Below are positions 1-10,450 of a stretch of DNA of 64,000 nucleotides, piece by piece. Under the pieces are notes generated by a model. That model was not told the origin of the DNA, made no database searches, and saw only the letters and a list, made by a program, of their open reading frames with translations. The position numbers were made by a program, and so were the translations under genes. Position 1 is the first letter of the stretch; every line of letters begins with the position of its first letter. The DNA is from Isochrysis galbana (Eukaryota; Haptophyta; Isochrysidales; Isochrysidaceae): the NCBI GenBank assembly GCA_018136815.1, contig CM030934.1:330627-394626 (forward strand), given 5' to 3'.

Positions 1-139
1 GCTAGCCAAGTTTCACAAAAGTTTCGCGTAGTTTCTTCGGATTACGGATTACGGGTTATTGTTATTGGTTGTTGACAAGTTGTTATGTGGAGCTGCTTGT
101 TATTATTGCGCACGCACACCATCGGACATGGTAGTAATA

Positions 140-275
140 GTAGGTAGTAGCACAGTAGTAGTAGCAGCAGCAGCAGCAACAACAACAACAACAACAACAA
201 CAGCGTAGTAGTAGCAACAGCAGCGTAGCAGCAGCAGTAGCAGCAGTAGCATCAACAAGAGCAGCAGCAGTATTA
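140..275. repeat. trinucleotide microsatellite (GTA/CAG/CAA)
   Basis: A run of interleaved GTA, GCA and CAA triplets is visible directly. It is not in any supported reading frame. Confidence 0.8.
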
Positions 276-1544
276 TTGGATGGAGCTCACTACTCCCGAT
301 TAAATTCCCACGTTAATATTCAACGTACATTGTCTCACGCCAGTGGACGTCGTCCCACAGGCCGGTGGCCTCGACAGCGACGCACGCGCTAACGACTAAC
401 GAGCGAGAGCGACCGGAGAGGTAGCACGGAGACGGAGCAGACCAACCACGGAATATCTTTAGACCGGAGAACATTTTGGACGAAATCCCTTCCGTCGGCC
501 GAGGTGAGGAGGACGGAGAGAGAAGGGGGAGAGAGAAAGTCTCACAGAGCGACTGCAGACGAGCGTGAAGTCGAAGTCGTGTCTGTTTATTACCTTAAAC
601 GCGCCAACACTTATAGTAATAGCAAAAACAAAATTCGAATCGCAAATTTCGAGACCAAAATCTGCAAACCTGGGCTTGAGACCATGCGGAATCCGAATGT
701 GTGTGTCTTGGGTGTCAGTAGCAACACGGGGAACTGTTCAATTGTGAGTGCGGGCACGTACTTACACGAATATTCATGCCTACGGCCTTCAGCTTCGTCT
801 GAAGGGCAGGAATACAACAAGGTGCAAGGTGAGAGCCGCCACGGGGAAGCCGCTCGCTTCGTGACGATGACCGCATTGGAAATGACCTCAAGACTGCGTG
901 AATAATGTCATGAAAATCATAATAATTAGCTTTGGCGGCTGGGTGGGCGCGGCCGGCATGCGCAAGCAAAATCCCCACCCCCCCCTCCCCCCGGCCCCCG
1001 GAGTTTCGCGCAAGTTGCGCATAATGGGCGATTTTGAGCCCAAATTTCGCGAAAGTTTTTTCCCCACAGAAGTGGCCCAAGTTTCGAAATGAGTTTCACG
1101 AAACTCTGACCTGGCCCTATTTTTGGGTCGGCCGGCCTCATCCGCTGGCGTGGAGCGCGCTTTCTCGAAGGCAGGGCGGCTCCACGATGACATGAAGGCA
1201 GGGCAGTCCGATGACACTTTGGAGCATGCCCTCCTTGCGGGCAAGAACTGCGATTAAGCTGCCTGTGTATGTGTCTTTTGGTCATGTAGTCGATATGTAT
1301 GGCGCGCGCAGCGCACGCTTTAGCTCTGTACGCGTCTGTCTGCTACCTGACAGTGTGTGTGTGTGCGCGCACGCGCGTTTGCGCCTTGGAGGGGCCTATT
1401 AATACCTTATTTGTAGCTTTGGCAGTCACAGCTATGTACATAGATATAGATAATGGCTTGGGCACTATTAGCATTGAGGTAGATAGTGCGATTTGGAGGT
1501 AGATAGCCTAATATCTAGATAGTAGGCTAATATATTCACAGCCT

Positions 1545-1636
1545 TAGTACTGGAGGGGCGCCCTCGGCGGGGGGCCCGAAAGAGAGGGGAGTCGCGCCGG
1601 CGCGCTCCATGGCGACCAAGTATAAACTTAGTTGAG
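1545..1636 (+). repeat. SINE-like short repeat, copy 1
   Basis: A GC-rich body with a GGGGCCCGAAAGAGAGG core and GCGCGCTCC is followed by CCATGGCGACC and a terminal hairpin (AAGT, loop ATAA, ACTT) ending AGTTG. The copy at 46970-47086 has the same body in the same order. Sequence diverges immediately after GTTG, so that is taken as the element end. Confidence 0.55.
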
Positions 1637-1982
1637 CATATCACATATCATCGATCATCGTCATCGTCAGTCGTCAGCTCGCCTCGCTGATATTGATTGT
1701 ATGGTTGCCAAAGTGTATCGGGGGATGGTCCTCAAACTCCCCTCAGAGCTGGGGCGCTCAGGGTGAGCCTTTGGCGAGCAGAGAAGAAGAAAGAGCGTGT
1801 GGAAGCTCCAATTCCCAATTTTGGCGCTCCTTTTTCGTTCGGCAGTCGGCAGTAGTGAGTAGTGAGTAGGAGTTAAAACAACTGAACAACTGGGGACTGG
1901 GGACGACTGCGAAGTGGGAAGGACCATGGTAAATCCGTTCTCTTTTTTTTTTGTTGGCGAGGGCGGTGCGTGCGCGCGCGCG

Positions 1983-2450
1983 ATGGCGACGGCGGGCGGT
2001 CTGCTCCTGCTCCCCCCTCTCCTGCTCACCTCGCTGACGCCGTCGGTATACGCGCTCAACGAGACGGTGGTAAGTGGCGGTGAGGCCGGAGTGCGCCCCA
2101 AGAAGTTCCTCGCTCCCTCCGCCAAGCCCAACAGCGCTGGAGGCGGCCATCACCGAGCGAGCAATGCATCTCACGCTAGTCTCAAGAAGCTCTCTTCGGC
2201 CTCAACGCGGCCGGGCAGCGTGCGCCTGAGGGCGGATGCAGCCATGTCCTTTGGAAAGCCGACATCACAGGAGGCCGGTAGCTCCGGCGCCCTCTTCATC
2301 CTCATTCTGCTCTGCTGCCTGTGTTTTTGCTGCTACCGCCGGCTGCGGAGGGCGAGAGAGCTCCGTGCAGCTAGGCACGCTGAGCTAACGGATGATATGG
2401 AAGAAGCACTTGAGAGAGCCGCAGCCGAGACGGCAGCACAAAAGAGCTGA
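1983..2450 (+). CDS. small single-pass membrane protein, hypothetical
   Basis: This predicts about 155 residues starting at the ATG of MATAGGLLLLPP, which gives a clean N-terminal signal peptide of about 22 residues ending near SVYA. An upstream in-frame ATG would bury that signal. A short Ser/Gly/Lys-rich region follows, with an Asn-Glu-Thr sequon. A hydrophobic segment at about residues 105-122 (GALFILILLCCLCFCC) is flanked by a basic YRRLRRAR stop-transfer. The acidic helical tail ends AAETAAQKS. The layout is a type I membrane protein with a small luminal domain and a cytosolic tail. A strong donor-like GTAAGT lies near 2070, so an intron is possible, although the frame stays open through it. 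No family is recognised. Confidence 0.5.
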   Translation: MATAGGLLLLPPLLLTSLTPSVYALNETVVSGGEAGVRPKKFLAPSAKPNSAGGGHHRASNASHASLKKLSSASTRPGSVRLRADAAMSFGKPTSQEAGSSGALFILILLCCLCFCCYRRLRRARELRAARHAELTDDMEEALERAAAETAAQKS

Positions 2451-3000
2451 GCCTCGCTGAGCTTCGCCCAGGGTGCGCTCAGCCGGGCGAAGCAGGACCT
2501 AATGCGTAAACGGCTTGGGACGCCAATCGTACTGTTTGGAAATATCCATGTCCGCTTTCGCCATTCGTGCTCACTGTCAGCCCTGTGTCCACGCCATCGG
2601 GCGCATCTCCATCTCGTCCACTCGACATTCAATGTTCAACAAATGCAAAACATGCTAAGGCCTCATCATGACCGGAAGCGAGTCTAATTCGCAGGATAGT
2701 TCTCTTTTTGCTTCCTTTTCTTTCGCTATTCCCGAGAAGCTTGTTTTAGTCCGTGCCTCCGTTTCTTACGAATGGTAGCTTGGCAATATGTGTGGGTATG
2801 GAGCTTTGTGCTCGGCAGTCCAAGAGCGCGCTACCTGTTCAGGACAAGGAGCCAACCGCGCAAGCCTTCATTCCATCCTCATTGAATGTTGGTGGGTGCC
2901 TTGGAGGGTGCTCTCACTCATTGATGACAGGCAATCATTGCCGCGTCATCGCCGCAACCTAGCAATATGCCATCACCGTTGGGCGGTGAGGTCACAGCGC
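2451..3000. other. no supported gene
   Basis: Short overlapping ORFs with no recognisable domain. No repeat is evident. Confidence 0.4.
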
Positions 3001-3144
3001 CTACTTCGGGCAGAGATCGGGCTTGGAGGTGCCGTCCGCGATGCGCATCGGCTCCTTGCATCGCGCCACATCTTCCGCCTCCTTGGCGCCGATCTGAAGT
3101 GGACCGATGGCGAAGCACGGCAGGCGGTCGAAGAACTTTGTCAT
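3001..3144 (-). CDS. possible short ORF downstream of a TATA box
   Basis: From the ATG at 3144 the minus strand reads MMTKFFDRLPCFAIGP and stays open for 47 codons to a stop at 3001. A TATATAA sequence on the same strand at about 3194-3201 lies some 50 bases upstream, a plausible promoter spacing. The product is not recognised. It could be a first exon, because a GTAGGC donor overlaps the stop. Low confidence. Confidence 0.25.
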   Translation of the reverse strand: MTKFFDRLPCFAIGPLQIGAKEAEDVARCKEPMRIADGTSKPDLCPK

Positions 3145-3192
3145 CATTGGCGGGGTGGGTGCGGAGGGAGGGAGTTTGTTGGATGAACGAAA

Positions 3193-3202
3193 GTATATAA
3201 AG
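3193..3202 (-). promoter_or_regulatory. TATA-box-like element
   Basis: TATATAA-type sequence, readable on both strands. On the minus strand it sits about 50 bases before the ATG at 3144. This is inference from spacing only. Confidence 0.25.
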
Positions 3203-3504
3203 CCCGTCGCAAAACACAACGCAAACCTACCCCCAGTTTTGCCCCTTCCTCATTGCCCTCAGACCCTGCTATGGGTCAACCCAATTCCAATTCGTCAGGG
3301 GGCCGGGAAAGGGAGAGGGGGGAGGAGAGGGAGCGTGCCCTTTCCGCCGTGCGAACCAACGACTACTATATACTACTACTATATAGAAGTAGTTCGTTGC
3401 GATGTTGTTAGTTGTTAGGGCGGTAGCGGTGATACCGTGTCCGTGCACTAGGCATTAGGTGTTAGTAACACGTGTTAGCCCTAGCCGAGAATCCAGAATC
3501 CAAG

Positions 3505-3668
3505 GCGAGAAGCGCTCAATCACCCTCACCCACAGCATAGAAAAGCGTTCAATCACCATCAGCCTACACGTGGGAACGCGTTCAATCACCATCACCCCCA
3601 CCACATGGAAAAGCGTTCAATCACCACCAGCCTACACATGGAAAAGCGTTCAATCGCCATCACCTCCC
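3505..3668 (+). repeat. minisatellite of about 32 bp units, five copies
   Basis: Five tandem units share the core GCGTTCAATCACCATCA, separated by CC(C/T)ACACATGGAAAA-like spacers. Units begin near 3510, 3542, 3575, 3609 and 3643. No gene is supported from 3220 to 4245 apart from this array. Confidence 0.75.
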
Positions 3669-4245
3669 GGAAGCATATCCCCATCGATGCTCGCGTCAAG
3701 GTGGATGTAAGTAAGAGTGTGTGTGTGTGTGTGGATGGCGATTGAAGCGCCTTTGCATTGTCCTTTGTTGGTGGGCTGATTAGACGTTTGTCGCCTCACG
3801 CCATGTTTTCTCCCACTGTAATCACACGAACGTTACATACGAAAACGCTATGCTGCGGGCGACCCCTCACGTCCAACTTTCGCGAAACTTACTTGACGCC
3901 CTTGCGAAGCGGCAAGACGCTCTCGAAAAGAATTTGAAGCTTCAAATTCACATGACAAATCAATTGTCACACCGCATCGATCAACATACTAGCTAACGTC
4001 ACACTGAGGTTGGTCAATCCGATGCCTCGAAACTATAATGAGCGTCGTATGCTACTCCGTCAGCTGTCAGGTCGTTAGTTGATAATTGCCTAGATAGTAC
4101 CGGGTACATGTATGAATTCCTCAAAATCGTGGACGCTAGGTGCTTCGTGACTGGTTTTTTGTTGTCTTGGTCTTGATATGTACGGTGTCTTTAATGTTCG
4201 CATTGTGCTTGAAATCGAATGAACTGAATAAGAATAAGGACTTAC

Positions 4246-4465
4246 ATTCGAAAGTGTACGTCCACAAATTTGGGTTCGACTCAAGCAGCCTCCTCAGGGA
4301 GTTGTTGCTCCCCCCCGGGTTGACCCCAACCGGCGGCGGCGGACTGATGCTGTCCAATGCTTCCGCAATAACCTGCATGGCAGATTTAGAAGTGCCATAT
4401 CCATATGGCGGAAAGAGAGGTGTGATGAATTTTTTAAAGTTATCGTCCATTTTTTTATTATCCAT
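4246..4465 (-). CDS. possible first exon of an unrecognised gene
   Basis: The minus strand reads MDNKKMDDNFKKFITP and runs through an Asn/Pro-rich stretch to NLWTYTFE. There it meets a perfect GTAAGT donor at 4245. The codon content and donor suggest a genuine exon, but no following exon was identified and the family is not recognised. Confidence 0.3.
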
Positions 4466-4726
4466 TGCAATCGCTTGCGTATTACATCATCAGCCGCCAT
4501 TCCATTTGTAGACATGGTTGAGCACTGTGAGGTGGGTGCCTTTGCTCAAATACTATAAAGATTTTTTTGTACCGGTGCATCGCGTATTTGGAAACGAGGG
4601 GTACCAAATGAAGGCAAACGACCTAAAATATTCAACCCCCCTTTCCCGCGCCGAGAAGGGTCTGACCTCAACCCCCTCGACACTCTCTTGAAAACCCAAC
4701 TCCGAGCATCGACGACGACTTTCAGT

Positions 4727-4918
4727 TCATGAAAAAAAGACTTTCTCCACTTTCGCGACTACACAGCGGCAGACAGCACACTTGAAATTGTACGTCCCCC
4801 CCGTCTGTACAGCATTCGCCAATAGCTGGTTCATGCATCCCTCGCAGCCGAACACATGTTTGCAGGGATAGATGACCATGTTCTTAGGGTTCGAGAAACA
4901 AATGATGCAGTCACTTTC
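4727..4918 (-). pseudogene. RING-finger domain fragment (E3 ligase-like)
   Basis: The minus strand encodes a C3HC4-type RING. A CIIC pair is followed by a PCKHVFGCEGC block, and a FKCAVCR pair lies about 20 residues later, with spacing normal for RING zinc ligands. RING domains recruit ubiquitin-charged E2 enzymes. A stop follows about 12 residues after the last pair, so this is a C-terminal RING. Upstream the frame is closed within a few codons by stops, and the 5'-truncated LINE copy at about 4960 begins almost at once, so the N-terminal part may have been removed. A remote upstream exon remains possible. Confidence 0.5.
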
Positions 4919-4959
4919 TTATTCTTATTGTCCTCGCTTTTCTTTGATTGTCTTATGTA

Positions 4960-5485
4960 TCTTCGCACAAGAAACCGACTCGGCGAGAACCGCCCAGCCG
5001 GGCATGGGAAGACAGCCTAAGAAAAGGATAGACATGAATGACTTGAGACCCGTTTTCAACTGGAACGACAAAGGCGGACTTAAGCCTAGCGCGGAGCTAG
5101 TGGAACTAGCCTCCAAGCTGAGGATCGCACACGCTGTCGAGGGGACCACGGGACAAGGGAACAAAGGAAATTGAAACACCGTCACACCAAACAAAGTTGC
5201 TGACAAAGACAATGGAACCTAGACATAACCCAAACAAACAAAAAGTGATCAGACGGACACACACGACGACAACGACAAATCCAAAAGGCCGGCCCGGACC
5301 CCACACTCTGAACCAGGCCTCGGGTAGAGCACCGAGGCCGGACCCCGGAAACCGAAGAAAAAGGAAAGAAGGGGGGCAGGGGAAGAGGTGGAAGGAGGGA
5401 AGATAAGGGCGGTGTAGATAGCGAAGGGGAGCCCCGTGACTAGTAGGTGTGTAGCCCTGAATCTTCAGAAGTTTTTTTTTTCTGC
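4960..5485 (+). mobile_element. 5'-truncated non-LTR retrotransposon (LINE), copy A
   Basis: The first part encodes the C-terminal end of a LINE ORF: ETDSARTAQPGMGRQ, then RIDMNDLRPVFNWNDKGG. These are also found in the longer copy at 45965-46965. A shared non-coding tail ends TGTAGCCCTGAATCTTCAGAAG followed by a T run at about 5470. The 5' end is cut at a different point from the other copies, as expected for target-primed reverse transcription. Confidence 0.7.
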
Positions 5486-5589
5486 CTCTACCTGCCTCTC
5501 CCACGCTGGCCATTGCAGCCTCCCAGTGGCCTCTGTATGCCTGGCGACCAGGGAAGGGGGGGGGGGGGGGGGGGAGTCAGCTCGAGGGT

Positions 5590-5836
5590 AGGCCCAGCAT
5601 GGGCGTGCGGAGTGCGAGTCGCGGCCCGCGCCCACGAAGGGTCTGGGCTAGGATGATGATTGCCCAGCCCCCAGCCCCTGCGAGAGGGCAGGGGTTGAGG
5701 TTGGTTGTTGGTTGTACAGGCCCACCCCGGGGGGTGTCCGCGATGGAGTGAGGGTTGAGGGGGGCGCGAGGCCCCCATTGACCCCCACTTATAAAAGTAG
5801 GTTTGGGCGAACCAAGTATAAATAAACTTAGTTGAA
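5590..5836 (+). repeat. SINE-like short repeat, copy 2
   Basis: It shares a block of about 120 bp with 22385-22500 (GCAGGGG, GAGGTTG, CAGGCCCACCC, TCYGCGATGGAG). A G-run/C-run hairpin follows (GGGGGGCGCGAGGCCCCC), then a terminal AAGTATAAATAAACTTAGTTG. A long poly-G run lies just before it near 5558-5573. Confidence 0.55.
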
Positions 5837-6526
5837 AATTTCTCCGGACAACCCCCAATTTTTTTTGCTGATCCATCCTACCGGAACCTATAAGGGAGCT
5901 TATTTAGGCCATTCATTTACCCATTGAATGGCCCATTGCGGCTGTTGCCCTGTTGCCCTCCGCACCCCCATAGTGAGTGACCGGGCTAGCGATGGGCTGG
6001 CCACGATATGCCAGATGCCAGGACGCCAGGACGCGCGAGGCCGTCACCATAGTCTGCAGCCGACGCTCCCTTCTCTTTCAGGAAGGAGCGATGGCAGAGC
6101 CCAGGAGAGCGACGTCAGAGCTCGCGAGAGCCGAAAGGCGGGCGCAGCTGGGAGCGGTGGCTAGGGCACCCCCTTTTTTGTCACAGTGTACTAGACCTAG
6201 AGCTAGCCTAGAGTATTACTAGTAGCTGGTAGTTGAACAGTCCCTTTTTGACCGCCCTACCAGGACCGTCAGATGGGAAGGGTGAGTGAGTAATGTACGA
6301 TGATGTAAAGGTGAAGGTAGTAAAGACATGTCACGGGCGCGGCCGTAGATTACCAAGACGTTGTTATTTTGTTCAGTTTCTACTCATCCCCAACTGACAC
6401 TCAGCTAGAGCCAACTAATGACTCGAGCAGTCACAGGAACGAGACGTAATCAGCTCGTATCAATTAATGCCTCGAGTAGTCAAAGGAACGAGACCAAATG
6501 TTGTGCTTAACCATGCAAGATCTTAC
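5837..6526. other. no gene; orphan TIR end
   Basis: No supported coding content. Around 6247-6264 the sequence CTTTTTGACCGCCCTA matches, in reverse, the terminal repeat of the element at 8550-9440. No partner end was found to its left. Confidence 0.4.
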
Positions 6527-7288
6527 TCAATCACAGCTGTAGTATACTGTGTCCATTGCCGTGCACTTGTAGAAGGGCCCCTCCTTGACGTACTGGCAGA
6601 GCTTGCAACCGCCAGAGCAGTCGTAGGCATAGCTGTTGGCCGGGGTGGACAAATCGAAGGCTGGGTCAAGATACGCGCCTTCGCATTTGTCACGGTTGGC
6701 CTGACTTTGAATGACAGAGGGTGAGACCCCCAGGTTATAGCACCACTTGTTATCAATGGGCCCGTTGCGAATTGTGCGGCCTTGAGCAAGGCTACCAATA
6801 CATGGCGGTGAGGGAGGAGGCGGGAGGGATTGCGGTGGTGAAGGCATAGGTGGTGCACTTGGAGGACTAGAACTGAGAGCGTTGAGAATCGATTGAACTA
6901 TGCTGACGACAACAGCAATAAATGCAGACAACAGCCCTACTTGCACATACCAAGGCGGCATGGATGGCGGAGGGGATGGCGGCGGGGGCGATGGCGGCGG
7001 GGGCGAAAGGGGCGGAGGGGATGGCGGCGGGGGCGATGGCGGCGGGGGCGAAGGGGGCGGGGGCGATGAGGGCGGGGGCGAAGGGGGCGGGGGCGATGGG
7101 GGCGGGGGCGAAGGGGGCGGGGGCGATGGCGGCGGGGGCGAAGGGGGCGGGGGCGAGGGTGGCGGCGAGGGTGGCGGCGAGGGCGGTGGCGGGGACGGCG
7201 GGGGCGAGGGCGGCTGGGGCGGGGAGGGCGGCGGAGACGGCTTGGGAAATGCCACTAAACCCAGAGTCAGTGTGATGAAGACGAACAT
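6527..7288 (-). CDS. secreted Ser-Pro-rich protein with Cys-rich C-terminal domain
   Basis: The chosen start gives [17 protein letters not shown], a short signal peptide, and about 253 residues. An in-frame start 39 codons upstream would bury it. About 95 residues of (S)PPPP/SPPP repeats follow, like hydroxyproline-rich wall proteins of algae. Next is a hydrophobic stretch [19 protein letters not shown], possibly membrane-spanning, then a second short Pro/Ser linker. The C-terminal globular domain of about 95 residues has eight cysteines, including CSGGCKLC and a terminal YYSCD. A role at the cell surface or in scales or matrix is inferred from composition. The Cys domain is not assigned to a named family. 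Confidence 0.6.
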   Translation of the reverse strand: MFVFITLTLGLVAFPKPSPPPSPPQPPSPPPSPPPPSPPPSPPPSPPPPSPPPPSPPPPSPPPPSPPPPSPPPSSPPPPSPPPPSPPPPSPPPLSPPPPSPPPPSPPPSMPPWYVQVGLLSAFIAVVVSIVQSILNALSSSPPSAPPMPSPPQSLPPPPSPPCIGSLAQGRTIRNGPIDNKWCYNLGVSPSVIQSQANRDKCEGAYLDPAFDLSTPANSYAYDCSGGCKLCQYVKEGPFYKCTAMDTVYYSCD

Positions 7289-7660
7289 GTTGACCCTGTC
7301 GTAGAACGCGGACGGCCAGTCTGCCTTCAGCTGGGGGAGCCGACGCTGGTGTCGCCAAAGGCTGGCTGCTGTGAGGCGGTTGTCGCCAAAGAAGGCCCGC
7401 GCCACCGATCCCGCGGCGGAGATTCAAACGCGCGGAGAGGGAGAATCGCCCGCCGAGAGAGAGAAGAGAGGCGGAATCTGAAGTTGGGTCCCGCCCCTCT
7501 CTCCCTCTCTCTTTCCCTCTCTCTCTCTCTCCCTCCTCTCTCTCTCTCTCCCTCTCTCTCTCTCTTCTCTCTATCCCTCCCTCCTCTCCCTCTCCCTTCT
7601 CTTTCTCTCTCTCTTCTCTCTTCTCCGCGCCCCCCTCCCTCCCTCCCTCCCTCCCTCTCT

Positions 7661-7707
<47 letters not shown>

Positions 7708-8549
7708 GCCCGCCGATCTTCGGCGCGTGGAGCCTGCGTCTCATCGAGAGTTCGAATCTGCGCCGCGCGGAGCGCCCGCCGCCTCCCGCGTGGCGACACC
7801 GGCGTGGCGCAGTCCCCCGTCGCCGGCGGGTCCCACGGCCCCCGCCCCCCCCCCCCCCCTCCCCCCGCGCGCGCCTCCCCACCCCCCCTCCCCCCGCCAA
7901 CTCTCGCCGCCGCCTCGCCGACCGCCCTAAAGTAGATGGGAAATCTCCAATGGGGCGTGCAAGTACCCCGTACCCAGCCGATTCAACCCTGGCACCGTGA
8001 TCTTCGCTCCCCCAACAGCCTCGCTGCAAGCCGTGGGGGTGAGCACATCAAAAATCCAATGGCCACGACATGCTGCAGCTCTTGCTACCACCCAGATGAC
8101 GTAGACACATATCTCTTAAGATGCGAAGCACCTTCGGAGGTGCTGCGCGCCGGCGCGGCGCCGCTGCGCCAGCTCCCATGCCTCCCAGACCCCCCCGTGG
8201 TTGGTAGGAGTGGTATGGGAGTGTGAGTGGATACCCATTCTAGCCCCCACAGCCGTAACTCGTCCCCATTCGACGCTCGACGCGCTCCAGGTACGCTTTT
8301 GTACTACTACCGAAGCGGCTATGCGCGCACACGCCACGAAAGGTGCATTAGTTGCCCTGAGTACTAGCGCTTCTCCACGCAGCTGCACACGCACGAGCAC
8401 GCATCTGACTATCCTCCTGACCCATTCAAACACTCCCGGCACCTCCCCGCTCACTGAGACGCACCCAGACTGACTACACAGCCCCACCTACCCCACCCAC
8501 CCACGCCGTCCGACTCTCAGTTGTCCTCGTCGTCAGTCTCTGGCTCGCA
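7289..8549. other. CT and C-rich low-complexity tract without a gene
   Basis: Positions 7490-7710 are almost pure CT/CTCC repeat and 7840-7920 are C-rich. ORFs here are low-complexity shadows. Nothing recognisable lies from 7930 to 8549. Confidence 0.6.
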
Positions 8550-9440
8550 TAGGGCGGTCAAACAGTTTTTTATAAGGGGTGAAAAAATGACCATCTCAGA
8601 ATTAAGGAAATTTGAGGATTTTTTTCGGGAGAAAGTTCCCAATACACCCAACTAGCACATATCCGGGGCCCATTAGGACCCGGACCCCCCCCTTGGGCAC
8701 CTGACAAACAGGCTAGACGGAACGAAACGAGAACTCGAATTCTAGGTCGCTAGGGACGAACCCTACCAACCCAGGTATGCCTGAGCTTCACCGTGTGGCC
8801 GCACGGCGAAGGACCTGGATATAAGAGCCTGGAAATCGCATCATCTAGGATGAATGCGACACAGCCCCAGCCTCCTCTGCCCCCTGAGCTGGCCTCCAAG
8901 AGCCTCCAGGGGTCGCCAGCAGGCAGCTGCTGGCCTGTCGCAGGCACGCCATCGCGCGTGCCGCAGGAGAGAGGAGAGAGAGCGCGGAGAAGGGGGTGGG
9001 CGGAGCGAGAGCTCCGCCCACCGAAAAATAGGTAAGTCCCGCACCTGTTTACAGGATAAGTCGGGACTGAGGACGCCGCCAGCCCGGTAGGCGTAGGAGG
9101 AAGGAGGGAACGGATCACCGGGGGGGGGGGCGCGGGCCACCGGACCATATCTAAGACCTTTTCCCCCATCCCCCTAGTAGTGCACGGGGGGAGTCGCCTG
9201 ATGGCGGGGGGGAAAGGGCCGGGGGAGTGGGGGTGTAGGAAGTTTTGCTGCGTGAGTAGAAACTAGAGGGTCCACGGCCGCGTGTGCGGTGAGACTATTA
9301 AGAAGTTTAAGTTTATATTCTATATATCACAGCCTTAGAGGTTGCTTTCACATTGTTCACATCTTCACCACTCACCACACATTGCCCACTAACGGCTAAC
9401 GGCTCTACTTCCAGTTATACATCACTGTTTGACCGCCCTA
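8550..9440. mobile_element. TIR DNA element (mariner-like by TA target)
   Basis: The left end at 8550-8565 reads TAGGGCGGTCAAACAG and the right end at 9425-9440 is its exact reverse complement. If the outer TA is the target duplication, the terminal repeat is GGGCGGTCAAACAG. The interior has no transposase ORF. It contains a piece of the LTR seen at 20608 (8700-8866, inverted), a block shared with 30630-30900 (8862-9130), and a block near 9175-9230 that recurs inverted at about 44620-44680. It is non-autonomous or a nest of insertions. Confidence 0.65.
8700..8866 (-). mobile_element. LTR fragment, copy 3
   Basis: It is nearly identical to the first part of the LTR at 20608 and of the inverted copy ending at 22335. 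The element terminus TGTCGCATTC is at the right edge on the minus strand. Only about 165 bp remain. Confidence 0.7.
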
Positions 9441-9776
9441 CCCCAAGGCTCGTGCACATACCGAAATATTCATATTTATGCCGAGAAAACCGAAAGCAGT
9501 AGGCTTGAATACAACAAACAACATTTTGCATTTTGAAGCCCGGGGTGGAGCAACGTCGTACGTCGGTATGCGCCATCCGATTGCCGAATGCTAGTGGTGT
9601 GGCTAGACCATGAATTATTGATAAATTTTATTTTGTTCGTCTATACTGAGGCGGCGTGCGTTCAACCGATGGTCCATACCATCCTCACGCCACCCTTGAC
9701 CTCTCTCAATATCAAGGTGCTTTGCCCCTTCACATCATCCACAGCATTACGTTGTTTTGCCCCTTATGAATGGAAC

Positions 9777-10407
9777 TCATCTCCTCCTCAGCTCCTCAAG
9801 CCATGCTAGGGACATGGGCGCCACGGGATCACTATCGCGGGTGCGCTCCATTGCGTGTTGCCGAATTCGCCGCATGCACTCTATCGCCGCACGTGTCACG
9901 GCTGTCAGTTGGATACAAGCCATCTTACCTGACCAGTTGTCTACACACAGCCCGCCATGCGACGCCGATTCGTCAGAGGCCGCGTGGGCAAGCAGGGCGT
10001 CGATGTGCACGAGCGAGAGCACCTCCGACTCCCACCCTTCCTCGGCCGTTCCGGACTCGTACGTAAGTCTCACTTGCGAAGTGGTCAATGTCGTAAAGAG
10101 CACGAATAGTGCGTCCGGCTTATGGCAGGCGTCCGCCATCAAGCCAATGAGGAGCGGCGACGAGAGATGACTACGCCGTATACCTGTCTCCTCGACCGTC
10201 TCTTGTACAATCGAGTCGAAGAGTTCGTCGCACGCACGAGCGTTCTCCGAGCCAGGTTCCGCTCTGGCCAGGGCCGAGGGCCGAGCAAGGTGTGGAACCG
10301 TTCGTCCTCCCTTCCAAGCCTTCGGCAAAGCTGGGACAAGCGAGGCCGGCACGCTCAGGCTCCGGGTGACCCGACGGGCCATTGTACAGACCGCCATGCG
10401 TCGCCAC
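9777..10407 (-). pseudogene. Nudix hydrolase, NUDT22/plant NUDX9-like, broken
   Basis: On the minus strand one frame (from about 10407) gives GGLYNGPSGHPEPE, the GGHPEP landmark of this Nudix subfamily. A different frame then gives DELFDSIVQETVEETGI, a degenerate Nudix box with the EExG metal-binding residues. After it come PLLIGLMADACHKPD and an ESEVLSLVHID strand, in the order expected of NUDT22-type UDP-sugar diphosphatases. The two parts are separated by a frame change between about 10340 and 10250. No good splice sites were seen there, so this is a frameshifted gene or an unrecognised intron. The N-terminal half is missing. The retroelement gag starts, in the opposite direction, where it should lie. 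Confidence 0.55.
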
Positions 10408-10450
10408 AGCTGTCGACCGCCGGAGGAGTACCGCGTGGTCATCCGACGTA

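Larger units (their letters stand above)
1..1982. other. gene-free leader region
   Basis: No ORF here has recognisable protein content. Positions about 140-275 hold GTAGTAG/CAGCAG/CAACAA trinucleotide microsatellites. TTTCGCGAAA-type palindromes occur near 1047. A short-repeat copy ends near 1636. Nothing else can be supported. Confidence 0.6.

Noticed and set aside
3873-3885. TTTCGCGAAA palindromes (also near 1047) as E2F-type sites
   Set aside because: Only two or three scattered copies, and no gene is supported next to them.
6900-7304. Gly/Asp-rich plus-strand ORF
   Set aside because: It is the antisense of the Ser-Pro-rich protein, which has a signal peptide and a Cys domain.
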